Source of the DNA: Gentiana macrophylla
Lineage: Eukaryota; Streptophyta; Magnoliopsida; Gentianales; Gentianaceae
NCBI GenBank assembly: GCA_026214975.1
Contig: JAOBSW010000968.1
Span: forward strand, 1-64,000
Length of the DNA: 64,000 nt
Direction of reading: 5' to 3'
Positions 1-23,375 of the stretch are shown in pieces (the stretch's first letter is position 1; every line of letters begins with the position of its first letter). The notes beneath the pieces are model-generated. The model was given only the letters and a program-made list of their open reading frames with translations. It did no database searches and was not told the DNA's origin. A program made the position numbers and the translations under genes.

Positions 1-2021
1 CTCCGTACTCTGTGTTTCTCACTCCTTCCTCACTCTAGGCTTCCGGGGCGGATTGAGGAAGGTTTGAATTAATCCGTTCGGGGAAGAATCAATCATCTCA
101 TTTGGAGCAGGGGAAAGCTTCGTCGCGCCGTATATCGTTGAAACATGCGAACTTTACAGTAATGAGAGAACAATAAAGTATGCGGACTCTCGCGGTGGTG
201 ACTTATAAGCGATTGCAAGCATGTCTGGTAGCGAAGTCCTGAAGCTTCCCATGAATAACATTTCTTCGTAAGCATATTTATTTTCTCACTAGTATCGATG
301 TCCCCGACTTGAAGCGCTCGGTCATGATCTGGCGATTGTGAAACTCCTGCGGCGGGAAAAGATCTTTCTGTTGAAGCGGCACAATAAGAATTTTCTCTGG
401 TTCCTACCAAACCCACGATAAAGCCTGGAGATTAGGCATGCACACGGATCGAGAAGGAATCAACACCACCTTTTTAGGGGAAGCATGCTGATCTAAGAAC
501 CGTCATTAGTAGAAGCGTCTGTGGAATTCGGATTCGAAATAATTAGTTCTTGTAGCAACAAAAGCGGCGTTAATTTGTCGTTTGTTTGAGTTTACAAATC
601 GCATTAAACTACTTGATAATTTGAGGATGTTAAATGCCCTATCGCAAAATCGTAATTCAAAAAGTATATTTGAATTGAATTTTCATCTTACTTTACAACA
701 ACAACATAATCAACTTTGTCACAAAGCCGATTAAGCAGCATTCGGTAAAACGAAGTTTGGTTTATTCTTCTGGCGATTCACGATTGACATAATACAAAAT
801 ATATTTGTATCGTTATCCAAATATTTCATCAGGAATATATCGATCAAAATAAGAATGTATCGTTATTCTACACAATTATCAAGCGAATGTCGATTTATTA
901 TCAAAATATATAATCAAAATTAATCATTTACCTACGCGAAAATGCGCGTCTTCTATTTCTTTTAAAATCGAAAATTTATAACATTAACAATATTAATAAA
1001 AATGAAAATTCATAACATTAATAAAAATAAAAATTTATAACATTAATAAAAATCGAAGCATTACTGATCAAAAATACATTTTCTACTTCTATTTAAAAAT
1101 CGAAAATTTATAACGTTAATAAAAATCGAAATTTCATGTGAACAAATAACAATAAAAACAAACACAATAAATAAATGTATTGAGAAACTTAAGTAAATCT
1201 TTAAGTTTGTTTTAAAATACAAGCTCAGGTGAAATAAAACAAGCAATGTTCGAAAAGGACAAATATGGTTGTTTTTTTTTTTGGGTATCAATGGTGAATT
1301 TTGGTGTATGCAATGGTGATTTTTGGAAGCAATGGTGATTTTTGTGTGATGAAAGCGGTGAAGACAAGAGTAGTGAAGAGAGTAAATAAGGCATTGATAA
1401 GGGTTTGAAATGGATGAAACCGTCCAAATTTGATAAAGTGCGTCGAATTTGGGCCAGTGCGATCTGTTTGGACGGAGAGACTAAGATTATCTTGTCCAAA
1501 TTGGGGCGGTTTGAAACTTTAGACTAAAATGGGCGGAAAGCTTAATTCGAATGTTGGACCTTTGCCGTCAAAAATAGAGCGAAATTCGTCCCAAATTGGA
1601 GCAGTGCATCCAAAATTTTGGGCCGGTTTTAAGTCTATTTGCCCTTTTAATTTATTTGGGCGAGAAATGCATCCAAATTTGGAGGTTTTATTGTATTTGG
1701 ATGATTCTCAAATTTGGACGTGGAGCACCGCGAAAAAAATGTCAGAATACATCAGGCCTAAAAAAATTGTCGAGAAGATAAAGGGCCTGATTTTCCAATT
1801 TCTCGAGATAAAACTCTACTTTATCCTCCTACTCTCATCACTTCACCCGGAAAACCCCTCTCCCCCACTTTTCATTTTCTTTGTTTGAGTTTCTATTCTT
1901 TATTTTAATTTGTTGTGTTTGCATACCTTCTACCCTCCACTTTTCTTTTTCATTGTTTGGAATTTCTATTTCATTTTCATGTTGTTTATATTAATTTGTT
2001 GTCTTTTTTCCAGATAGGAGA
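1..2021. other. Non-coding stretch, no gene recognised
   Basis: The first ~560 bases are more GC-balanced than the AT-rich DNA that follows, and may be the edge of a gene lying to the left, but no recognisable exon or protein is visible. Around 960-1130 there is a degenerate tandem array built on the unit 'aaaatttataacattaat', seen about five times. Around 1420-1722 short copies of 'ccaaattt' and its complement recur; the outer pair cgtccaaattt/aaatttggacg forms an inverted repeat about 300 bases apart, which could be the relic of a small transposon. Open frames here look like chance. Confidence 0.5.
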
Positions 2022-4959
2022 ATGGCAACGAAGGTGAGGAATTTTCAGAATGAAATAGTGACTTCAGATCAACAAAAAAATTGCAATCCGACTGCTAAAA
2101 AGATGCAGGAAAACGGCAAATCCTCACCGGATATGAAGTCCAAATAACGGAGTTTGCAGGTCATACACTTGAAAGTCCAAATAAAGTTCTCAAATTTCTT
2201 TTCTCAAATCTTCTTATTTAACTGCAATCTTTCACCTACAAAGGATCAATGGAAAATAGCAGCAGCCAATTAAGCACCCGAACAAGTTTGTTCAATCAAT
2301 GTGGTGCTCTGCATCTTCCACTGGATCTTTGCCTAAATTTGGGTTTGCAGTCAAAGAGATGCCAGACGAGAGGTCGTACTGCTTCGTACAAGCGTTGTTC
2401 TTTTATACACTCAATTATCTTCCATTGGATCATTTGCCTAAATTTGGATTTATTATTATTCAGAAAGAAACTTTTATATACCTTTACAACTGTTTGCAAG
2501 ATCGAGAATATCGAATACACCCTTTTGCTCTTCAGATTTCCCAAAGCTGATTTGTATATCATTTAATTTTTTCCGCTGCCTTTTAGAAAATATAGATAAA
2601 AGACAGCTGGTTTGAGATCTCGAGAGCCCAGCTGTTGATTATACGAGGATAATAAAAAAATTTAAAAAAAATATCTACACGTATTTGCCTTTCCAAATTA
2701 ATCAGATTATTGTTGTGTGGTGAGATATCTTCACCGACAAAAGATTGGACAGGGTTTTAGGAGAGAGTAAAAGTCATCTACCATCGTTTGCTCCGGAAGA
2801 AAGTTGTGTGGTGAGATTTCTTCACCGTACAAAAGATTGGACATGGTTGATGTGTTGATGCTATCAAGGGTTTAATCAGAGTAGATTGGTTCTGTATTTT
2901 ACATGATGGAGGGGTTTGAACGGCTGGATAAAGACTTTTTACAAAAGGTAAAGCAAAAATGTGTTTTCTTGGTACCTATGATTTATTTTCTGCTTATTAA
3001 ATAGTAGTTTCCTTTGGTCGTTATTGTATATGCTTCTGAAAGAATCTGCTCTGTTCTTTTACTTTTCCTCTATTGCATGTTTTGCTTAAAGCTTTCTTTT
3101 GTTAAACATTGTTAGCTAATTTTTTAAATACTGATTTGTTGCAACAAGAACACATTGAAGGTTGTCCACAGTCTTTGCAAATTATGAGATACATGTTAGT
3201 TCTTTCAAATTATGCTTTTGCTCTTTATGTTTGATCGTTATTTCGTTAACCACTATAGCCAAATTTGTCTATTACATTTTCTTTGTTTTAGCTATTCTAC
3301 GTGTACAAAATTCTGCAAAGAAGCATTTGAAAGAGAATGATGTTGCAGAAGAATCGACTCTCTTTTCTGTGGTTAGCATTTTATTGTTTTCTTTTTTTTC
3401 TGTAATAGTTTTCATTAAACTCGAAAAAAAAGGTTAAATCGATGTTAAGATTTCATTGTTTCTATTTGTCCAAATTCAGAAGCAACTTAACGAATTTATT
3501 GGTTAGAAATGACATTTGTCTGCGTTAATTTGTTGATATAGACAATATATTTTCTTTTAGATTCCATTATTCTTTGTATAGGTAATTTTTTCTTTTTCCT
3601 AGACTTAGATTTCACAAACTGTTTGGGTTCTCAGATTTATTTCTTTACTCATCAAGTAAAGATGGCTAGAAATGACAGTCTGGCTTTTTTGCTGGCATTT
3701 TTTCGTCCTCAGAAATGGGAGGCGATTGTCGATCTCTGTGAAAGGTATTATGACAGACTTCATACAAAAGGAGGTTGAGGCTCTTTCATCATTTGTCTGA
3801 GCACTTGCGTAACATCCATTTTTTTAAATCTATTTCCTTCTTTCTCCGCCTCAGCTTGTTGCTTATCTCCCCTAAAAATAAGCTTGTATGTTCCATTGTT
3901 TTGCACCATTCCAAAAGATTTCTCACCGATTTTTATGGTATCCTGCTGAACACAACAGCATAGCGAGTTAAGTTAAAGGGTTAAAAAGTGTTTGATTAGT
4001 TGATCAACTCAACAAAAGAAAATACTGCTCTATCTTTGGATTTTCATTTGCTTAATATACTTTTTGCTTTTAACTACCGTGTTTAACACTTTCTCTGTTT
4101 GAAGGCATGTTGATTATGATCGGTTTATGTGAAAGTGATGATTTTGTTTCCACGGTAAGAAGATGTTATTTTGTGTTTTTATGATTGTATTATTCTTGTT
4201 GTTGATTAAGCCTTCATTACTTACATAATGTTCTTTCTTTGAACTGCATTTTAAGTGATCTGCCCACGATTTGAAGTTTTGATTGTTGTTGTATTTTTAT
4301 ATTGGGTGAAAGCCATTGCCCTTTAGCTATCGATGGTAAACTTTTGGCCTTATATCCTTTGGTGTTAGCAGAGTGCATCCTATTCAAACAATGGTTCAAT
4401 CAACATAAGAGTTTATTTATATGTGTGTTTGGATATGATATTTTTCTTCCTTTCACTCCACTTACAAAACAACTCTATTCAATAGTATTCTTCTTTAGTA
4501 CAGCAACTAGCACACTGATATTTTTTTTTTTTTGAGGATTGAATACATGTTTCTAAGTATATAACACTAATACATAACAATGGTCATGGCAAGGGGTAAA
4601 CATAAATCATGTATTTAAAAATGGATCAGACTGATGGAATTGATCAGTGGTGGTTTTGATGACCTTTGGTGGTCATGTGTTTTAATTTTTATTTATTGCA
4701 TACATGAATCATGTATTTGTAAAATTTGTTGTTTCAGGTTCGTATACATGCTATAATTGCTAATTGTTTTTGAAATTAAGTGTCGATTTTCAATCCTTTT
4801 AGATTGAATGCTTCTCTGGCTAATAACAATATAAGTTTTCTCACAGGAAATCAGAACAATTCAAAAACACTCAATTTTCACACTATCTTCAGTCATCACA
4901 TTGCACAGAATGGACCAGGGAGTTTGTTCACTTCTCTCAATGCTTCTTTTTCAATTCAG
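2022..4959 (+). other. Possible small split transcript, product not recognised
   Basis: Several short open stretches sit between plausible splice sites. A 42-codon frame (2022-2147) follows a pyrimidine-rich acceptor. A 15-codon piece starting with two ATGs (2903-2947) ends exactly at a GT donor. Further exon-like pieces lie near 3288-3370 and 3712-3745, and 4847-4959 is bounded by tcacag and a gtgag donor. The pieces cannot be shown to share one frame and none resembles a family I know. Because a Helitron 3' end follows at 5593, these could be exon fragments carried by that element, an RNA gene, or chance. Two local duplications lie inside: 2325-2362 repeated near 2428-2465, and 2709-2756 repeated near 2805-2852. 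Confidence 0.22.
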
Positions 4960-5558
4960 GTGAGTTTCTTAATTTTGTGGCTTATTTATGTGCCGTTTCA
5001 ATAACCTGGCGTGCTTCATGTTGTTCCATGCCCGTGTATCATTCATGTTACTTCTTTAAACTACCTTTATAGACTGTTGAGACTAAACTTCTTTCCTGTT
5101 TTGGTTGATATGCTTTGATCAAGTTATTGACGCAATGTGACAAACAGTGAGTGGGGCTTTGCCGCTGCAGTTTTTGTCATCATTGTAACTGTTGCATGTA
5201 TCTTCTTTTTGTAGTATCCATCTCAAATGTGCCGTTGGTATCACTGAAGACTTTTCTAACCACCTAATCTTATGTTGGTATCACTGAAGAGATGTTCAAA
5301 GCACATCCATGACCACAACATAATCCATCAGCATGATATTCACATAATTTAGAGCATGATGTTTAGACTGATTTTTGATATTTAAAGATGTCGCTCACTA
5401 TTTTCTTAACGTATATCAAACAATACTTAATATTTTTGCTAGCTTTGTAATTTATGAAGGGCTCTAATTATATATGCATGGCTTTTGCTTATATTGTTCC
5501 AGTGACTATTTCCTACTTTTCAAATAATAAACATCTTATTTAGGTGCAACTCAATTGG

Positions 5559-5593
5559 TGTGCCGTGCCTTGCACGGCACACATTACTACTAG
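5559..5593 (+). mobile_element. Helitron-type 3' terminus (hairpin + CTAG)
   Basis: A perfect 10-bp stem (tgtgccgtgc / gcacggcaca, 5559-5568 and 5572-5581) with a 3-base loop is followed after 8 bases by CTAG (5590-5593) and then T. This is the classical 3' end of a Helitron, which ends in CTRR preceded by a short GC-rich hairpin and inserts between A and T. The body would lie upstream. I could not identify the matching 5' TC end, and no Rep/helicase frame is visible, so the element would be non-autonomous or truncated. Confidence 0.65.
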
Positions 5594-15575
<9,982 letters not shown>

Positions 15576-16996
15576 TCATAAATCTTCAACCACGTACCCT
15601 TTCCCGGCCCAATGGGAGTGCGTTAGATCACAACCCAACAGAAATTGACTTTGAAGGCCATTCATTGTTTTCCTGCAAGTGACTCGGAGTTGGAGAAATG
15701 TGTTTGCTTTATTTCAGTTTGTCACAGAGCGATGTTGAGCGTACACTCGGTGGTGCATTTTGAATTTCTGCTTTCCCCCCACGAATTGCTGACCTGCAAC
15801 AAGTGTTGTATTTTGATTACAGCGGAATAAGGTTTGTGTTTGGAAGGATTGCAAGATGTAGTATAACAATACGCGCTTCATGGAACAATGAAACCGAATC
15901 GAATTAAAAACTCAATCTGTTGTTATATTCTGAATAAAACATTGTAACCAAACAATCTGTTGACATCTATGTATGTATAAAAAGATACCGTCAATCATAT
16001 TGTTTCAAAATGATGACATGTTGATTCATTTTCTTGGTCTAGGACCACTGTAAAATCCTTTAATTGATTACTACCGTCTAGTTTAATTTTGCAAATATGT
16101 TTGATTTTGGATTAATTAAAAGACTCTGCAAAAGAGCTCAGCATGCATTGGATCGAACTCTGCGAGGAGAGCGTGCATTCTCGTTCTGTCGAGCAAATGA
16201 GTCTAAAGCATGAAGACCGCCCGTGTCCCCCTAGCCCGTGACATCTGTAGCAGGTGTGATGGGCAACATAATTTTATAATGCAAGCCAAGCGAATTTTCT
16301 AGTGAGGTAGCAAAATTTCGACAAAAGGAGAAAATATGCACATAAAGAGTCCTAAAGTCACAAGAACTTGGCTTCAGAAGGACAAAGAATTGGACAATTT
16401 CATGTTTTTGTGGTTGAAAATGTCAAACTCATAATTAGTGGACCGAAATAGCCTTGGATGATAAATTATGAAGTAAAAAAATAGAACACATAAATCAATG
16501 GAAGTAAATACCGGCAATGAATGATGGAGTAATTATAAGGAAGTTAATCTACCAGAAACGGTTTATCAATTTTCAAAAAATAAATAGAAAAAACGATTGT
16601 GAACTTAATATGGCATTGAACTTAATACGCTCTCCTTAAAAATATACAATGAGTAACAGTTTTCGCTGATTCCCACATTCATACGAATTCCTCCCACATT
16701 CATACGAATTCCTCTTACCAAAAAAGTCTGTTACGACACGACAGTCAATTGCGGGGAAGAAAAAAATGAAATGTTACCTGTGTTATAAATACTCATGCAG
16801 TGTTAAAAATGTTAGAAATGTTGCTTCATCCTTTCAAAAAAAAAAATTTATTCTTCCATGCAGTGTCAACCGAGGATAAAATATTCTTGAGACATGTCAT
16901 CACTTCAGCATAATTATTACTTTATGTTAGAAATGTTATTTCACGATGAAATGTTACTTTATGCCGTGTTAATTCATCATGAAATGTTACTTTATA

Positions 16997-17065
<69 letters not shown>

Positions 17066-19066
17066 AGGACTATTATAATATTTAATAGTAATCTTCGTTA
17101 AATAATTTTTAAAGAAACCGAATTATTTGCTAGTAGTTGTAATGGTATGTCATGCATTAAATAAGATGATATGTGGCTTGATTTTACCGTCAATCATAAG
17201 ACACTTTGGAACACATACATTAAAATAGGGGTTGTATTGTAACTATGCAATGCTTTTGTCATTATTAATTTTTAGTGTCCTTATAGCCTATTTAAATATT
17301 AAAGTAGTCATTCTGTAAATAAATAAATAAAATCTATTGATTTTATTAGATTTACCATTTTTTTTTGACTCTTTCTTGCGAGATCGAGATTTACATAATT
17401 TTAATGAAAGAAAACTCCCCAATGTTCTCCATCATCAGGCATTCTCCTTCTTCATCTAATTCTTTTTTATCTCTTCTTCATCTCCCCATCCCCTAGTGAA
17501 GAAATTCAAGTTGTAAAAATTCAAGAACGACGAATAATCAAGATTTTCATCCGTTTTTATGCATATTAAAGAAAGGTTTTATTTTTCTCTCCTCTTTCTG
17601 TTTAGTTTTAATTTATTTTTCTCTTCTTAGTATGTGCTTCTTGATGATTCTTGCCATCTTCGTTATGTTGCAAGAGTAGATCATTTTTAAGGTTAGGAAT
17701 AGCCTGCTGATCGATGAATATACAATGTAAAAGTGTGATCCTTCTCCTATTTATGAGTTTTTATGCTATGAATTGATTTATAGTATGCATATTCATAAAT
17801 AAAAAATGTCAAAAGTGATAAAATGAAAGGGTGAACCTGCCTAATTTTATATGAGAAATTTATCTAATTATGCAATGACTGGAAATTGTTGTACGAATAA
17901 TTTAGAACCCTAAAAATCAATCTAGGATTTATGAAATGATAATTTACTAAATCTCTTGTAGTCTAAAAAAATATGATGTTTAATGAGTTTGAGATGATTG
18001 ATTGTTATGGGAAACCGAGCATGATAACAATTTAGACACGATCAAAAGATAGTTTGAAAGAATACGTTTTAAATTTGATAATTGACCAAGGCGACCGCCA
18101 ACTTTTATTGAACTTAAGGCCAAAGTCTCGAATTGGAGTCTTTTAGTTGAAAGTTTTTTTTAAAACATACTTATTGTTAGATATTTTTCATAAATAAATA
18201 TTTTGGTTATCGTTTGCATCTACGAGTTGCCGTGCTGAATTAATGTTATCATAGCGAAGCGGGTTCGACCTCGTGGGGGTTGAGGCAATGCCCCAAACCT
18301 CGCTCAATGCATGCATCGAGTTCATGAAGGATATGCATTTTGAGATACATGCATTTTGAGCCGACAACCCTTTCGTGCACGAGTACCTCCATTAGTTTAT
18401 AAGTCTTTGCGGCCTATAAAAAACGTAAGTATGCTGAGGCGAAAATTCATAAGTTTGACAACATCATCGAGAAAAACTTTGAGTGTCCTCGGGTTTGATC
18501 ATACTTAGTCATTTGTTTGAATCAAACACCCCACATTGTATCACGAAAGAGATTTTCATTTGATCATAGTGACAAATCATGTGGGATGAAACATATCTTA
18601 AAAACAGCGTTATTAACGTCTTGGAGTTTCTAATTCTCTGTCAAATCTAAGTCTTATATTTTTCCAACACTTATCGTGTTTTTAACGTCCGTAAATGCAA
18701 AAAATTAATAAAACTTGTTTGTATGTCTATTTTTTTTTGGGTCAAGTAAAATTTTTATTGGGGCCTTTATCAATTAGAGTAAAAAAATTTGGGCATTTAT
18801 CAAAAAAGAAAATTAACATATTATATTAGGTTGGATCGGATTAAATCTACAAGAATGTTTTTTCTTTAGCGAAAGCTTGTATCTGGTTAGGTATCAAACC
18901 GTTGTCTTAAGACCAGGTCATGAGGCCTTAGCATAGGGCCGGCCATGTAATTGACCATTGTAAGTAAAAATTCATAATAAGAGGAAGATTGTTATAAAAG
19001 TATTTATTATTTGTGTGGTGATTCCTAAATCCTAGATGTTTCTTAGCTTGATTTTTATCTGCATAG
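15576..19066. other. Intergenic DNA with microsatellite; no gene seen
   Basis: This is the 3' flank of the acetyltransferase gene followed by AT-rich DNA. A 22-bp unit containing cccacattcatacgaattcc is present twice in tandem at about 16671-16714. A (TA)n tract followed by (AG)n occupies 16996-17066. The segment 18230-18420 is richer in GC and may be part of an old mobile element, but has no coding match or terminal structure I can name. Confidence 0.5.
16996..17066. repeat. Compound (TA)n(GA)n microsatellite
   Basis: A run of about 26 TA units is followed directly by about eight GA units. Slippage and length variation are expected here. Confidence 0.9.
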
Positions 19067-19074
19067 CTTGAGGT

Positions 19075-19687
19075 AGGGGTGAGCTTGGATTGGTTTGGGG
19101 TGTTTGGTTTGGTTTTGAAAGACTCGGGTTGGTTTGGGGCGCCGTAATTCGTTCACAAACCAAGCAAAACGAAAATCAATCACGATGGTTTGGTTTGAAT
19201 TGGTTTCGGTTTGGATTGGATTGGTTTCGGTTTAACAAGCCTAATCTTTAACAAAAATGACAAAACCAACATTTTTACATAAACTCTAAATAGCTACATA
19301 CATTACAATATAATTTAAATTACAATCAATCTCCATAGTTGCATACTTACATACATGCATTTCTTGATTTACATATTTACATCAAAAAAGCAAAGGCTTA
19401 ATGTTGACACAACAAAATGATCAAAACACCATGCGCATCTTCCAACCAAAACAACATAGCAAACCAAAGAAAAACAAGCATCAATCCAACTCCAGCGATA
19501 GCCAACAAAACCTTCAACCTCCGTGGCTTCATGAAAAAACAATGAAATAGAATTATATCAATGTTCATTTTTTCAATGAGCAAAATACGACATGTCCAAC
19601 TTGCATGAGTGAGTAGGAGAATGATCAAGATGAATGTACAATTTTGTTTTTGGTTTGGTTTGGATTAATGTATATATAATTAATGAG

Positions 19688-19746
<59 letters not shown>

Positions 19747-19944
19747 TATAATGTATTAAAATTTTGGTTTGGTTTGGTTTGGATTGGGTGTAAAAAAAAA
19801 TATCGAAACCAATCCAATGCAGTTTGGTTTGGTTCCAAACCAAACCAATTCATTTGGTTTGCTATTGGTTTGGTTAATTCGGATCGGTTTGGATCGGTTT
19901 CACGGTTTGAATTGGTTTCTTGGTTATTTTCTTTCATTACCAAA
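19075..19944. mobile_element. Probable hAT-like non-autonomous element with 8-bp target duplication
   Basis: The 8-mer CTTGAGGT stands at 19067-19074 and again at 19945-19952, bracketing 870 bases. The left end reads aggggtgagc, a start seen in many plant hAT-type elements, and both ends are packed with GGTTTGGTTT-type subterminal repeats (19085-19230 and 19755-19925). A (TA)n tract lies at 19690-19742. The right end does not show a clean inverted copy of the left end, which lowers confidence. A 76-codon reverse frame (19398-19628) has a strongly hydrophobic run but no recognised domain. Confidence 0.45.
19690..19742. repeat. (TA)n microsatellite
   Basis: About 25 TA units, inside the probable hAT-like element. 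Confidence 0.9.
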
Positions 19945-19952
19945 CTTGAGGT

Positions 19953-22900
19953 GGCTATAGATTAGTTATTTTATCTTTTATTTCATTAAAATCAATTTTG
20001 GTTTGTTTAGCTAAGATATGTAAGTTGTCAATGCTTGACAACCTAGTCCATATGAGATCAACATCTATGTCTTATCACGATAAGTTGTGCACTTGCGGGT
20101 CATAGTGATTATTGCTTCCCCAAAGAGCAAGTGATCAGCAGTGAAAAAAAAATATAAATAATTCCATGCAGATAACGAAGAGATACGGGGTAAAAGGGAC
20201 TCCCTGTCGTAGTTTCCTTTAAGGGCAAAAAGCTGAGCGTACCTTTCCACAAAAATGAGTCAAAGTCGAGAAGCAAAACATAATCAACGTAAAGCGGTAT
20301 TTTGGGTTTAATTATTTAATACCCATTTACTAATAACTTAAATAATTAATTAAAGGAAATTAATTAAGGTATTTATGAAATAAACCCCTTAATCATCCCA
20401 TTAACTATTACGCGGTTTTTAAATTAAGGGGGGCGGTGATTGCTCTTGAGAAATAATTGGTAGAGAGAGTTTCATGAGAATCTTCAAAATCGGTCTTTGA
20501 TCCATTCATCTTTTCAGCTTTTTACAGCGGTGAAAGTTGACCACTTGCGAAGATGATCGTTTTGATACTAGCATCTCGACAATTCGTAAGTTTTTAGTTT
20601 TAGCGCTAGTTTAGAACCTCATGAATTTCTTGGTAAATTGCGAATTCGTGGTATTCTGATTGTTGTAGTTGGGTCGGTGTTGATAGAATATGATTTGGCT
20701 GTAGGAATTTCGTAGTGGGAGTAAAGAATTCAATGTTCTTGCTTTTGGCTTTGCTTTTGGATTTTTTCTAGCACCTAGGTGTGCGCCCAGGTGAGTCAGG
20801 CATGCGCGCCTGGCACCTTTTTGGAGAAGGGGAATAAATTCAGCAAGGCTGGGCGTCCGCCCCTATTAGGCGTGCGCCCGACATCCCAAAACGCGAAACC
20901 AAGGCTTCAGGGACATCAGGCGTGCGCCCGATGCCTACCAGGCATGCGCTCAACCCTGTTGAATGCTATGCTTTTCTAGTGCAATACATGATATGTTTTG
21001 TCTTGTATGTTCTTTTCGGACATTAATTGGAGCGTGACAAAGCCTAACAATTGACTTCACAGTAGCCTCGGCTTTCATCCACTGGCGAGACCCTTTGTGG
21101 GGAGAAGGTGGGAGCACCGGAAGGCTTTTGATAAGACTCATGGGGCGTTGACTTAGTAGCCAAAGATTCATGTGTGCTATATGCTAGAAAATTAACCTAG
21201 AACATTCTACGATTAGAAGTCGATGAAACCTTTTATGTGAATGAATTTAGGTGGGTAGATTAACTACATAATAAATATATGTGTTGTGTTTGAAAGATGA
21301 AACACTATGATCTTTGGTGAGACACATTTTAGCCAGCATGATATGGTCAAGCCCACCTGAGACCGATCCGTGTCATATGAGGCCTTTGAAAGATATGTCA
21401 TGGTGCATACCATCACCATGGAAAGTCTCCTTAGATCATAGTGCAACAAATCACTATTTGGTCGAGGTTTGACTAGTCGGACTAGTTGATGCAATTCAAT
21501 AATTGTTGTATATTTGTTTGTACTACCGATTCTTCTACCTTTCTTTGAGTACAAATGTACTAACTCTATGTGTTTATTGTCCCAACCCCAAGAAGATTGA
21601 CATGTAAATGTATTTAGCTATATAGTTTTGATGGGTGATGTGTGAGCTCAGATTACGTTTTGAAGACCGTCGAATTTATTTTACGCACTTTTATTAAGAT
21701 GATGACTATTGTAAGCGTGTGACGTTTGAGGGAATTAGACTATGCCTTTAGGTTAAGTTGTTCCTTTTAATTTCGTTTGGGATTTGTAATAAATGTAAAC
21801 AACATTTATATTCTGTTGTTTGACTTATAGTTTTCGTAGACTTGAAGTGGGACTATTCGATCCTAGTGTTTGTCGTTTGGCATTTTCCTTTCATTCTTTT
21901 ATTATTTCCGCTTTTACTACGATAATGAATGACACAGAGACTTACACATATACTCTTTTTATTTAAAAAAGAAAATATATACGTGTCGTGTCACGCTGCT
22001 TTTTAACCGGATAAGGAGCGATTAATGCGAGCGGGCGTCGCAAATTTCTTGTGAAATAATAATGTTACATGTTCTCCCGTGGCGGAAACAAAATATGTTT
22101 GTTTTGGCTGCAATCAGAAGGAACATAAGGCATGAATGATTTGCAATAATTTTTGTGATATGGGAAATATGTGTTTATTCCTTTCAGCTTCAACCATCCA
22201 CTTCAACTTAGAACGTTGATGCCAATAACTCTCCTTTTGGTCTTAGGATGTTAACATACTCTAAGGCAATTAATTCATCTTGGAGCCGAGTTAAGTAAAC
22301 AAAAGAATGCTCACTACGCCGCAAGTCTCATTGCACATTTCTGTTTGTTTCGCTTAAAAAATATTGCTACAAACACGACGGTTCCACCTGTTGGGTTCAT
22401 AGGCAAAGTTTGTATTATTATTATTGTTATTAGATTAGAAGAAATATCAACTTGGGGGCTCCAAGATTGATGCACAAAATCCTCAAACAATCGCATGCTA
22501 GAGAAAAAGAATCCATTACATTACAATCGGATGCTAGAGAAAAAGAATCTTTACTCTATTGCTCTTCGCGCACAATATATTCCATTGGAGTGTACATCGT
22601 GTAGTATAACGACTGAATTTGATTTCCACTTCAACAAAAAGTAGTTGTACATCCGTTGCTGTATTTCTCCACACACACACACAAATGGGGATGAAAATTT
22701 ACAACATACAAAGAGGGTACCTTCAGTTGAATTCATTGCCACACGCGCAAACAAACCATACGTTCTATATATAAAATACAAAAATACAACCGGTAGGTAG
22801 GTGAGGGAACCAAAAATTTAATTATAAAAGAACCCTTCTCCTTCCATAGTAGAAAAGAACAAGTCATCTTGCCTGCTGAATCTTTCATATGGATTTCACT

Positions 22901-23375
22901 CTTCAACACATGACATGACAAGGTTAAGATTAAAAATAAGTAAATATTAACATAATAAAAAACAAAAAATAAAAATATATAAAATAAAATAAAAAAAACT
23001 AATGGACAAACCAGGAATTACCTGCAGCCGGGCTTCTGAGATTCCACCACTCCAGATTGTATAATCAAAATGTTCAGACTTTGCCCATAACATATGATTC
23101 ATAGCATCAACACATGTGAAAACTTGTAACTTAGTATCATAAACAATTCTAACTGCTAACTAAATTCCAAAGCAGAAAAAGAGCCATAACAGCCCCCATA
23201 CTGACTATTGCTTCTAGGAAATATCTGATTACATAGAGACGTTAAAGATCGATCACCTAGTGGGGATAAGGCTCAACTGTGTTGTGTTGTGCTGTGTTGT
23301 ATACAAACTGTAAGAAGTAAAAGGTTATCTGCAAATCTTTCTTTCCCCGCTTCTTTTGTTTCTGATGATAATCGA
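19953..23375. other. Intergenic region, possible solo LTR, no gene recognised
   Basis: The segment 20290-21930 has the texture of a chromovirus-type LTR: a GC-rich leader with repeated ggcgtgcgcccg-like words (20779-20955), long unique non-coding sequence, and a 3' end near 'attatttccgctttta'. No second copy, primer site or proteins are present, so a solo LTR is only a suggestion. A 42-bp tandem duplication containing gatgctagagaaaaagaat lies near 22490-22552. 22900-23375 probably includes the 3' UTR of the minus-strand hydrolase gene. Confidence 0.35.
20779..20955. repeat. Cluster of GC-rich ggcgtgcgcccg-like words
   Basis: Six variants of 'aggcgtgcgcccg' occur within 180 bases in an otherwise AT-rich region, two of them identical (near 20868 and 20918). 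Such clusters are frequent in LTRs of some plant Ty3/gypsy elements. The function is unknown. Confidence 0.6.

Noticed and set aside
93..416. 107-codon reverse frame at the left edge
   Set aside because: No recognisable domain, no splice or promoter context; the composition is like the surrounding DNA.
1529..1888. 119-codon forward frame
   Set aside because: Built on repeated 'ccaaattt' words and low-complexity sequence; likely chance within a repeat.
16894..17085. Frame reading through the TA/GA microsatellite
   Set aside because: Its length comes from the simple repeat.
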